Program-made: the position numbers and the translations under genes
Assembly (NCBI GenBank): GCA_964572845.1
Contig: CAZNFX010000006.1
Location: 62,001-126,000, forward strand
Direction of reading: 5' to 3'
From: Bin55 sp964572845
Lineage (GTDB): Bacteria > Pseudomonadota > Gammaproteobacteria > Pseudomonadales > Azotimanducaceae
DNA length: 64,000 nt
Shown here: positions 1 to 8,347 of the stretch, piece after piece
How positions within the stretch are numbered: the first letter of the stretch is position 1
Layout: every line of letters begins with the position of its first letter
Notes under the pieces: generated by a model
What the model was told of the DNA's origin: nothing
Seen by the model: the letters and a program-made list of their open reading frames with translations, nothing else
Database searches by the model: none

Positions 1-377
1 TCGCGCCGTGATTGTCGCTCTTTCAAAGAACATCCCCGTCGCCATGCCTAGTGCATTCAGCGAGCATCGCCGGGCGCGCGTCGTACCGAGTTTTTGGCAC
101 GAATGACAATACAGAGACAACGGTCTTTGATCGAGTCAAAATGCTCATGACGCTTGGAATTTGGCTGAAACTTCTATCACTCATGAATACTAACTCAGCG
201 ATCAGTGGAGCCGCTTTGGTAGGCACGCACATGCAAAGCGGATTGCAAGTTTGGTTTTCCTATCTGCTTGATCTATGGCAAAAACTAACCAGTAGGACTT
301 CAATCTTTCTCCATGAACTTTTGCTAGAATCCGCCACACTAAGATTGTAGTACAGTCTTGTTTCGCAGGGGTACGCA
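1..377. other. Left-edge stretch without a recognised gene
   Basis: Short open frames occur on both strands, but none resembles a known family, has a convincing ribosome binding site or continues into a neighbour. The stretch precedes the HicB-like gene and probably holds its promoter, though no clear -35/-10 pair was found. Confidence 0.4.
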
Positions 378-704
378 GTGAGCAGCAGAATAGAAGCACC
401 ATCTTTTACGGTTCAAATGAAGATAGAAAAAGACTCTGATGGTAGTTTTCTGCTTACATGTCCTCAAATCGGATGCATTTTTGTTCAAGAAGAATCATAC
501 GAAGCCGTAGTAAATCACGGAGTAGAAGCGGTCGCTGCATATCTCGAGCTGTCATTGGAGCACGGAGATCCGATTCCTGATTGCATCGTGGATTCAACTA
601 ACAGCAATATCGAGATGTCAGACAAAGGGGCGTCCAAGGTCGTGCCGCGAGAGGACTTAGAACTTACCAAGTCATTTGACTGTATCGAATACGCGACCAC
701 ATGA
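378..704 (+). CDS. HicB-like antitoxin of a type II toxin-antitoxin pair
   Basis: 108-aa protein with a GTG start. The N-terminal 60 residues follow the HicB pattern: a beta strand, a DSDGSF turn, a CPQIGC strand and a helix with regularly spaced alanines (EAVVNHGVEAVAAYLE). In HicB this partial RNase H-like fold covers the toxin. The remaining 45 residues are polar and show no obvious helix-turn-helix or ribbon-helix-helix, so DNA binding and autoregulation are uncertain. The HicA-like gene follows after 12 nt on the same strand, so the pair is probably co-transcribed. The order antitoxin-toxin is the reverse of classical hicAB. Family call is from pattern recognition only. Confidence 0.7.
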   Translation: MSSRIEAPSFTVQMKIEKDSDGSFLLTCPQIGCIFVQEESYEAVVNHGVEAVAAYLELSLEHGDPIPDCIVDSTNSNIEMSDKGASKVVPREDLELTKSFDCIEYATT

Positions 705-716
705 GGATCCGTTGTC

Positions 717-1013
717 ATGCCAGACTACTCAAGAGAAGTTTGGGTGCAGTTGCGGAAACTGACGAAAAGGAAGTTCATAAATGCTCTTGAGAAGGACGGA
801 TGGGTGCGTGAACAAAAAGGCAAACGGGGCGATGGCAAAAAAGGAGCTGGAACACTAGCCTACAGACACAATGACCGACCCCAGCAACACAACAGAATTG
901 TCGTTCACTACCATAATGACAAAGACATCATGGGGGAAGGTCTACTAAAGGGCCAATTGCTTATTGTGGGGTGGACTGAACAAGATCTGAAAAGGCTTAA
1001 ATTGATCAAGTAG
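717..1013 (+). CDS. HicA-like toxin (putative mRNA interferase)
   Basis: 98-aa basic protein. It has the layout of the HicA double-stranded-RNA-binding-like fold: an N-terminal helix (RKFINALEKDGW), a glycine/lysine-rich loop, a YRH strand, a basic strand (RIVVHYHNDKD), and the ending LLIVGWTEQDLKRLKLIK seen in a HicA subfamily. HicA toxins cleave mRNA with a conserved histidine, usually in a G-S-H context; here that loop reads KKGAGTLAYRH, so the nearest histidine is displaced and activity cannot be assumed. It directly follows its presumed antitoxin and is probably part of a two-gene operon in an accessory stretch. Confidence 0.68.
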   Translation: MPDYSREVWVQLRKLTKRKFINALEKDGWVREQKGKRGDGKKGAGTLAYRHNDRPQQHNRIVVHYHNDKDIMGEGLLKGQLLIVGWTEQDLKRLKLIK

Positions 1014-1200
1014 TCAAGCTCTGATCGGTTTGCTTTTCTAGCACACTAGCGATTCCCTATGCTTTTTTGGCTCGCCAAACAAAGCGCCAATCGGATTTTC
1101 TTCTCTCATCTAACAAATTGACATTATAATATACATACAAGGCGTGTCAATATTCGGGGCAGAAGTGTGTGTAGTCCCCAAAGATTAACTTATTCGACAC

Positions 1201-1884
1201 ATGACTCCGACAAGAGAGAGACTAAGTTGGGCTAAACTGGCGAAATCGGCGGGAGCACTGCTGAACCAAAATAGGCTAATGAATTCTGAGACCTATGAAT
1301 CACTCGAGTGCGCAGTAGCTAAGCTTGCTCACTCAAACGTTCCGATCTTTTTTTCCTATACGCACTCTATGCCAGAATCGGATCGTTGGGAAGGCTTTCG
1401 TGGATTGTCCACATCGGACTCGGCTAATGAATATCCTGCATATTCAAACTGGTCGGCTTCGCACAATACACGCCAGCTCAAGATCAAGATATCGTTCGTA
1501 TCAGATGCTTCTGGGTCGATTGCATCACTCGGAATGGTCCAACACCTAAGAGCGCGTGCACTTGTCCCTAAATCATCGGTTGAACAGATTTTCAACAGCC
1601 TGCGCAACACTTGGAAGCATGACACTCGGTTCGAGTCCTCCGCCTCCAAGATCACAAGTCATCCGAGTTACACACTGATTATTGCGATAGGTCCAGCTAT
1701 GATCCCATATATTGCGAATGAAGTCCGTCGTGGAGCGAGGCATTGGTATTACGCACTGCGACGGATTACAGGATATACGTTGCCAGATTCTAGTGACCTC
1801 AGTTCTAGTGATTTCCACAAGGTGTGGCTGCAATGGCTTGACGAGAATACAAACAGACCTTCGAAAGCAAGCCGATCAATTTAG
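1201..1884 (+). CDS. Conserved hypothetical protein, 227 aa
   Basis: Not assigned to a named family. The C-terminal 90 residues look like a small conserved module: a W-K-x-x-T-R-F-x-S start, then HPSY, then a hydrophobic strand ending in IGPAMIP, then HWYYAL with RITG, and a closing WLQWLDENT. I recall this pattern from uncharacterised bacterial proteins near toxin-antitoxin or mobile genes, without known function. The N-terminal half is serine-rich and shows no motif. No signal peptide or membrane segment is visible, so it is probably cytoplasmic. It stands alone 187 bp after the HicA-like gene, next to a gene-poor gap, which suits accessory DNA. ATG start at the first frame position. Confidence 0.6.
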   Translation: MTPTRERLSWAKLAKSAGALLNQNRLMNSETYESLECAVAKLAHSNVPIFFSYTHSMPESDRWEGFRGLSTSDSANEYPAYSNWSASHNTRQLKIKISFVSDASGSIASLGMVQHLRARALVPKSSVEQIFNSLRNTWKHDTRFESSASKITSHPSYTLIIAIGPAMIPYIANEVRRGARHWYYALRRITGYTLPDSSDLSSSDFHKVWLQWLDENTNRPSKASRSI

Positions 1885-2441
1885 GGGGGGGCATGTTGTT
1901 CGAGTATGTTAAATTCCCAACCTAAGACTCTCGGACTTGACAGTCACTAATCATTCAAGCAGGACTACAGCTCTAGGATAGGGACTACTGGGAGAGGTCC
2001 TGACGACGAACCTTGGTAGTGGTCTAACACCAGACGATTCTGTCTCGATCCATGGCGAAGCAACATCCCTGTGAATAGTCAGTCGAGTGCTTCTTTGTGC
2101 GATTGTGACCATATAGACGCACGTAAGAACGGTCGCCTCGAAGTTGAGCTTGGGAAACTCGCACTCTAAGCCAAGGATAGAGTGCCGACACACACGTCAC
2201 GGCAGCTAAGCGATGGTTATTGGAGGAGTAAGTTGGGAAGTGGTGTAGATTTTCGTCACGCATCACCGGCAGATCTTGAGAGTACCAGCTTATGGCATAG
2301 TCTGCGCGTTCTTATGCCTTAGAGTAAGCAACTGGTGAGCAGTGCCTATTAAGAGCTAACCGTGCCACCAATCCTTTCTGACTTGCCAAAGTAACACTTC
2401 TGGTGTTGTGAGATATTCAGTAATGGAGAGTCACTGAAATA
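1885..2441. other. 557-bp gap without recognised gene
   Basis: Lies between the convergent ends of the 227-aa protein and the 1891-aa secreted protein. Several short frames are present, but none is recognisable and they overlap in competing frames. No GC-rich hairpin followed by a T-run was found. It may be decayed accessory DNA. Confidence 0.4.
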
Positions 2442-5400
2442 CTAGAAGTAGATGTTGCCAGTAGCACTCAATTCAGGTTGGCCTGACTGGTACCCTGACT
2501 CAGCCTTACCGAATTGAACATCCAACGAACCACTCATTCTAGAGAGCGATTGGTACTGGAACTTTAGGCCTAGAATAGTTCGTCGCGAGCCGGAGCTAGT
2601 TGTTCGTATCGCGGCTTTGGGCGTGAGCTTGACTCGACCATCGGAAACGAACGAACTATGTCCCAAAGTAGTTTCCAACGCCCGTTGATTGTTGCATAAG
2701 CCTGGAGATTGGCGATGTGGTTGAAAGTTCTCTGTACCAAACCATCCGAATCCGCCCTTTGTAGGGAGACACCCAATGCTCGGAACCAGGTTCAAGGTCA
2801 AACCAAGACCATCCTTGTGTTTGTCATAGGTTGCCGTGAGGGAGAGACCGCGTTCGAATAGACGGTCCGCTGCGGGCACTTTGAAAAGGTGACCACGGGC
2901 TTCCACATCTAACGAAGAAGTGTTGAATTTCAGACCTCCCCCTAGTTCCCATCCAGCTGCCCCGGGGTTGTCTCCATCGCTGTACCTCATGCCGAACCGA
3001 CCGAATGAAGTTATTGAAGCTGTCTTGCCTATAGTCTTGGTTACTGATCCATTCAATGCAATTCGAAATCTGTGTGAGTGGGTCTGGATGCCGTGTGCAG
3101 GTCCAGATCCTTTGGCGACAAGGCCGAGACTGCCCAATTCTGCTTGCATTGCGATTTGACGTGCAGTCGATTCTGCGAGAGTGCGATGGATTCCGACGAC
3201 TCCTACTTTCATGATTAGCTGATTGCTGCCTATCTCCTTTTCGGCACCTCTTGTTGTCACTTTACCCTTGCCGTATCCGAGGGCGCCCCAGACATGTGAG
3301 TTCGTGCCGAGTTGCTGGCGGAAGTAGGGGATCACCGTATGCAGCGCCGTTTGCAGTTGCTCCGTTTCCGTGCCGAAGGTGTACGAGTTCTCACTGTCGC
3401 TCTCAAGCAATGCAAAGCCCCAGTGGCCGGAAATCGTCGAGTTCAGGTCAATGCCCAGATAGCGATTGGTCGCTTGGCCGTTAAAGCCGTCGCCGCCAAA
3501 CGTCGAAGAGTCGTGGCTACTCCATAGTCGCACAGGTCTGCCTAGTCTTTGTACTGACGATTGGTCGGAGTAGTTCGACCAAGCAGCTGACGCAGAAGAA
3601 TTCAGCGTGAATCCGAGTTTGGGACTGTTCCAAATTTCGTTGGTTAGTGCTGTCTCAGTTTGCCTAAACCCTTTTGGTCGCAATGCCGAAAATGATCGGA
3701 CTTCACTTCCATGGGACAGAACTTTCCAAAGTTGACGGAGCGATTCATCTTCACCGGATTCGCGTCGCGCATCGCGGTCTCCAATCGTAGAGGTGATGCT
3801 TGACAGAAGACTACGTCCATATCCAGCGAGAGCATTGTGCGCAACGCTCATGATCGCATCGTCGCTTACGACCACCATGAAGACTCCCTTTGCCCAATTC
3901 CCATCGGGATCAGTTGCGACAACGGAAACAACCGTGGTGCCTCGTTTGACAGGAGACATAGAAAGAACTTCTCTTTCTATATATACGTCTGCAGCGCTGC
4001 TGTCTTGACGAGTGATCTTGAATGACAACGGGTCTCCATCGGCATCGTGGAAACTCTCGCTTAGATTGAGCAAAGAGCCTCCGCCTCCCAACTGCAATGT
4101 AATCTGGGTAACGGTTTGCGAAGCGACCGGTGCAGTCTTGACCGTTACCTTGAACGTGTCTGTGGCCGACTCGCCTGATGGGTCGGTTGCTTCCGTGGTG
4201 ATATGGGCGGTTCCAGCCGCCAATCCGTTGACGGTGAGAGTGTTGGAGTCGTCTAACGAAACAGTCGCGACATCTTCGTCGTCCGATTCCGCGCTAAAGC
4301 TCAATTCGTCGTTTTCAGCATCTGTGTAGACATTTGCTAGGTCTATTTCGATGTTGTCACCAACATAAATCGTGTGGTCAGCGACCGGATTGCGCACTGT
4401 CGGAGGTGTATTGATCTCCTCGTCCAGCACGGCGACATGAAAGTCCGTGGATGTGCTTTGCTCGATGTCGTCGGTTGCCGTCACTGTGACCTCAAAGTCA
4501 CCTCGTCGCAAGGGATAGATGCGGATCACCTTCCTGTCGTTGCGAAGGACCACGTCTGCGTACTTCTCGGTGGATGCCTCGACGTCGATGTCCAGCTGAT
4601 CGGGTTTCTCGTCGTCGAATAAGCCTTCAATGTCCACGTCATAGCGAACATGCGACGCGAGCGAAATTTCGATGTCCTCTAGCTGTCGAGTAACTGTAGG
4701 CGGATCGTTCCTCTCCAGTATCGTGATAGCGAAACCATCGCTTGCTGATTCTCCCGCTGAGTCCGTGGCGGTCACGGTGCAGGTCGTCTCTCCTTCGGCG
4801 AGAGCCTTGATGCGAAGAAGATCTGCACCCGTTTGCAGAGTGGCTTCGACCAGGGTTGAATCGTCGACTTCGACCTCAAAGGTCAAGTTGTCGCCTTCGT
4901 CTTGAAAGTGGTCGAAAAGCGAGATCTCTGCAACTCTTCCGACCCTTGTTTCCAGATCTGCGATTTCTAGCGAAACAGTAGGTGGCTCATTGGCATTCAC
5001 ATGTACCCAAAAGCGGGTCTGCGCTGCGTTGTCTGCCGCGTCGTAAACCGTGATAGTTATCTGTCCGGTTCCCTCCGATTTGCCGGTCAAGGTCAATGTG
5101 CTTTCGTCAACGCTTGCTTCGACTATCGAGGAGTCTGAGGAGCTCGCCGCATAGGTGTGAACGTCGTCGGACTCGTCCGCAAACACGCCGTCCAGTTCTA
5201 CGTCCCTATCCACATCCACGCTTAGGTTGATGTCGGCCACTTGCTCGGATACGGTCGGAACTTGGTTTTCAAGAACCGCCAAGAGAAACGATTTCGAGGA
5301 GGTCAAGGGAGGGTTTCCACTATCCGTGGCCTCAATTGTGATCGTAGTTTCTCCTGGCTCCAATCCTTCAACTACGACATAGCCATCTTCGTCGAGGTCC

Positions 5401-8117
5401 GCGGTGGCAATTCTGGAACGACTGCTTCGAGCAACGAAGGTGATGCTATCTCCCTCATCTTCGTCAGAAAAGTGATCTGTACTGAGTATTTCGTTCCTTA
5501 AGCCTAAACCGACTAGAGTCTCGGTGTCGTCAAGTACGTCGGCTGTAGGGGTTGGGGCTTCATTGACATCGGTGACTTCGATCGATATTTGCACCGAATC
5601 GGAGCCCCCGTAGTCGTCTTCTGCGTACAGAGTAAGGAGGTAGGACGAGGCTGTTTCAAAATCTAGACGATCTAGGATCGTTATCAGCCCTGTGCTGGCA
5701 TCCGCGTGAAACGGCCAGTCTGCATCGGTCAATCTAAAGGTGATTTCGTCGTTGTCGGAATCGTAGGCGTGCGGGGCTTTGCTGAAGTACTGAGCCAAGG
5801 CGTAGTCTTCGGGAATCGAGTAGCTCCTTGCAACACGCTCGATGCGCGGAGGGTTGTTGTCTTGACGTACATGAACGTCAAATCTCTCCCGTGTCGCGAA
5901 TCCATAGGAGTCTTCGGCGATTACTGTGACATAAGTCGAAGCTCTTCTGCGATTTAGCGATCGTGTCGGGGTCAACGTAAGCTCGCCATCGTATTCGTAG
6001 GCCTCCACCAGATCGATGTTGCCGGATTTGACTTCGAAGCTCAGATTGTCTTTTTCGTCGTCTTCATCATGGTCGAAGTAATCGCCCAATGCGTAGGTCT
6101 TTGGGTCGTCGCCTGCAAGAAAGTACGCGTCTGGTAGGGCGTAGCTGAACAGCCCCGACCAAATGTTGTCTGTGGAGATCTCAAAGTCCAGAGAGTCGGC
6201 GTAGCCAGAGAGGTCTGTTGCGATGAGGTCGAAGCTATAGGTAGGGTTGGACTTTGTGCGTTCCAACGAGCGTATGGACTGCACGCGTATTTGATGGGAG
6301 TGGCTCAACGAACCCTGCGTCGAATTGGAGCCTTGCAACTCGCAACTGGCCAACTGGTTTGGATTGTCGACATCTACAAGCTTGAATTGTGAAGCGTCCC
6401 GACCTGACAACGTGAAACACACTCGGTCCTTTCTAGGCAAGGAATCCAAAGCCGTGAAAATCATGTCGAAACTCGACTCCGTGCCAGCATCGTAAGCGAG
6501 CAGGTAGGCGGAATTTGCACCTGCACCAGGTAGCTTGGCGCCAAGAATTGACGGCTTGATGTTCTCGCCATAGACAATCGAAACTGTAACCGTGGCTGTT
6601 GCTGAGCCTGGGTTGTCATCTATGTCCTCGGTCGCTGTTACCTCGACCTCAACCTCCTTGACTTCGTACAGTCCGGTCATCGAAATTCGGCGGACTTGTA
6701 TGTGAGGAAGGCCGCAGCCCGATTGGCTGGAGGATACGCTTACCGTGGCATAAGCGGATCCCTTTGTGATCTCGGCGTCATAGCACAAAGGATCTCCATC
6801 GGGATCGGTGAAGTACTCTCGAACATGGAAATTCACCCAGTTTTCGTCAAATCCCATGTTTTGGTGCTCTAGGCTGCCCATATCCACGGAGTCGGTGGGA
6901 CCTATGGGTTCTTCATCAACATCCAACACATCAACGGTGATTTTGAGAACGTTGGACTCTGCGCCGACCGAGTCAATTGCCGTTACGTGCAAGACATGCT
7001 GGATTGCTGTCTCGTAGTCAAGAGCTTCATCATCCTTGATGCTGATCGTACCGGTGCTCGAATTTATCTCGAAAATTTCGTGGTCTGGTTCTGCTGTCTC
7101 CAAGCTGTAGGACAGAGTGTGATCGTCAGCATCGCTCACGTTGAAACGCTCGCCAGTCTCTATGGCGAACGGACTGTCCTCGGCCATTTCGAATGTCGCT
7201 GCTGTCACACCAAAAACCGGTGTCCGGTTTCTTATCACCGTGAAGACCACGTCTCGCTTGGCTGTGACCGAGGAATCGATTTTCGATGTAGCCGTCACTG
7301 TGACGCGAGCCGACGTTGAATCCGAGTCGGTGTAGGTGCCAATCATGCGAAACAGGTCGTCCTCCACTCTCGAGTCGAAGTCGATGACAATCGAAAGTCG
7401 GGCCGCGCCGGTTGGGCTAATGGTCGCGGTGTAGTCCCAAAGGTGCGGATCGGTAGGGTTCGTCGAGTCGATGCCGCGTTCAGAAAGGAAAGTGAACAAT
7501 CCTTCCAGCGAGCTGCTTGCCGTTTCTGTATTGTCATTGACAATCCTGACGAACGGTACTCGTGCCTGCTTTTCAGCACCAGCCAGCAATGGGTCGGCAA
7601 GAGCAAAGTCGGGGTGCGTTTGACGCGTCGTTGCGGCAGATGAATCGCCAAAGCCGTAGTCGGTTTCAATTGTGGTGGTGCCAGATTCGTAGGTCACACC
7701 GTGCGCTGATAGCGAAAGCTCGTATGAAGTGTTCGCAACGAGCCCAGTGAGCGTTGCAGAGCACCGGATGGGATAGGTTGCGATATCCTCGCAGGCCTGT
7801 TCATCGACCGCAATGTCCAGCGACTCCTCCGCCTGTGAGCCGACAATCTGCAAGGTTATGCGCGACTCGCTAATCACCTGGTCGGACACTTCAGAATCTG
7901 TGTCGACAGTCCACCGCAGGAAGATGCTAGTGGACGATTCCACAATGACATCTTCGACCACCGGAGCAGGGGGCGCATTCGTTTGTTGACCGGAAGTACA
8001 CACCGCGGCAAGTACGACAAGCGCGAGCCCAAACCGAGCCAACAGGCAAAATCTTCGAAATTCCATTTCTAAATGCGAGTTTTTCCTCATTGAGAACGCG
8101 ACTGCTTTCTTTGCCAT
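2442..8117 (-). CDS. Giant secreted cadherin/Ig-repeat protein with autotransporter-like barrel
   Basis: 1891 aa. A hydrophobic stretch near residues 24-43 ending before GQQ reads as a signal peptide; ATGs at 8117, 8090 and 8066 are all possible starts. A fibronectin-III-like domain spans about 50-160. Cadherin-type modules follow, for example near 300-405 and 755-860, with calcium-binding patterns DADDHTLSY, LDYETA and DVNEAP. About 860-1420 holds tandem roughly 85-aa Ig-like repeats opening NxPPTV. From about 1420 the sequence changes to alternating aromatic/glycine strands (VWGALGYGKGK) and ends NIYF, as in an outer-membrane beta signal. This suggests a type V-like autotransporter displaying an adhesive, calcium-dependent passenger. 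The gene is alone and divergent from yejA. Adhesion is inference. Confidence 0.72.
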   Translation of the reverse strand: MAKKAVAFSMRKNSHLEMEFRRFCLLARFGLALVVLAAVCTSGQQTNAPPAPVVEDVIVESSTSIFLRWTVDTDSEVSDQVISESRITLQIVGSQAEESLDIAVDEQACEDIATYPIRCSATLTGLVANTSYELSLSAHGVTYESGTTTIETDYGFGDSSAATTRQTHPDFALADPLLAGAEKQARVPFVRIVNDNTETASSSLEGLFTFLSERGIDSTNPTDPHLWDYTATISPTGAARLSIVIDFDSRVEDDLFRMIGTYTDSDSTSARVTVTATSKIDSSVTAKRDVVFTVIRNRTPVFGVTAATFEMAEDSPFAIETGERFNVSDADDHTLSYSLETAEPDHEIFEINSSTGTISIKDDEALDYETAIQHVLHVTAIDSVGAESNVLKITVDVLDVDEEPIGPTDSVDMGSLEHQNMGFDENWVNFHVREYFTDPDGDPLCYDAEITKGSAYATVSVSSSQSGCGLPHIQVRRISMTGLYEVKEVEVEVTATEDIDDNPGSATATVTVSIVYGENIKPSILGAKLPGAGANSAYLLAYDAGTESSFDMIFTALDSLPRKDRVCFTLSGRDASQFKLVDVDNPNQLASCELQGSNSTQGSLSHSHQIRVQSIRSLERTKSNPTYSFDLIATDLSGYADSLDFEISTDNIWSGLFSYALPDAYFLAGDDPKTYALGDYFDHDEDDEKDNLSFEVKSGNIDLVEAYEYDGELTLTPTRSLNRRRASTYVTVIAEDSYGFATRERFDVHVRQDNNPPRIERVARSYSIPEDYALAQYFSKAPHAYDSDNDEITFRLTDADWPFHADASTGLITILDRLDFETASSYLLTLYAEDDYGGSDSVQISIEVTDVNEAPTPTADVLDDTETLVGLGLRNEILSTDHFSDEDEGDSITFVARSSRSRIATADLDEDGYVVVEGLEPGETTITIEATDSGNPPLTSSKSFLLAVLENQVPTVSEQVADINLSVDVDRDVELDGVFADESDDVHTYAASSSDSSIVEASVDESTLTLTGKSEGTGQITITVYDAADNAAQTRFWVHVNANEPPTVSLEIADLETRVGRVAEISLFDHFQDEGDNLTFEVEVDDSTLVEATLQTGADLLRIKALAEGETTCTVTATDSAGESASDGFAITILERNDPPTVTRQLEDIEISLASHVRYDVDIEGLFDDEKPDQLDIDVEASTEKYADVVLRNDRKVIRIYPLRRGDFEVTVTATDDIEQSTSTDFHVAVLDEEINTPPTVRNPVADHTIYVGDNIEIDLANVYTDAENDELSFSAESDDEDVATVSLDDSNTLTVNGLAAGTAHITTEATDPSGESATDTFKVTVKTAPVASQTVTQITLQLGGGGSLLNLSESFHDADGDPLSFKITRQDSSAADVYIEREVLSMSPVKRGTTVVSVVATDPDGNWAKGVFMVVVSDDAIMSVAHNALAGYGRSLLSSITSTIGDRDARRESGEDESLRQLWKVLSHGSEVRSFSALRPKGFRQTETALTNEIWNSPKLGFTLNSSASAAWSNYSDQSSVQRLGRPVRLWSSHDSSTFGGDGFNGQATNRYLGIDLNSTISGHWGFALLESDSENSYTFGTETEQLQTALHTVIPYFRQQLGTNSHVWGALGYGKGKVTTRGAEKEIGSNQLIMKVGVVGIHRTLAESTARQIAMQAELGSLGLVAKGSGPAHGIQTHSHRFRIALNGSVTKTIGKTASITSFGRFGMRYSDGDNPGAAGWELGGGLKFNTSSLDVEARGHLFKVPAADRLFERGLSLTATYDKHKDGLGLTLNLVPSIGCLPTKGGFGWFGTENFQPHRQSPGLCNNQRALETTLGHSSFVSDGRVKLTPKAAIRTTSSGSRRTILGLKFQYQSLSRMSGSLDVQFGKAESGYQSGQPELSATGNIYF

Positions 8118-8347
8118 GCTCGATGCAGAATCTGTTCCTAAATTCTAAGGAAGTTAGAGGCGTGTGATTGCAAGAAACGCTGGAGTATTTCGTTGATTTC
8201 CTTCCACATTGCTTGATCGAATTTCAAGCGAAGTTTCGATGTGAAAGCACGCCGCAGCGGACCTGTGGGAATCGTTGGTTGTGACAAGTCTGTTGCGTCC
8301 TATGTCGTGTAACATGAGTGAGGTAGGACGCTTGGAGGTGGATTCGG

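Noticed and set aside
12..350. Open frames on both strands at the left edge (plus 12-350, minus 23-232)
   Set aside because: No recognisable family, competing frames and no ribosome binding site.
1118..1130. TTGACA and TATAAT near the 227-aa gene
   Set aside because: The two motifs are adjacent rather than about 17 nt apart, so they cannot form one sigma-70 promoter.
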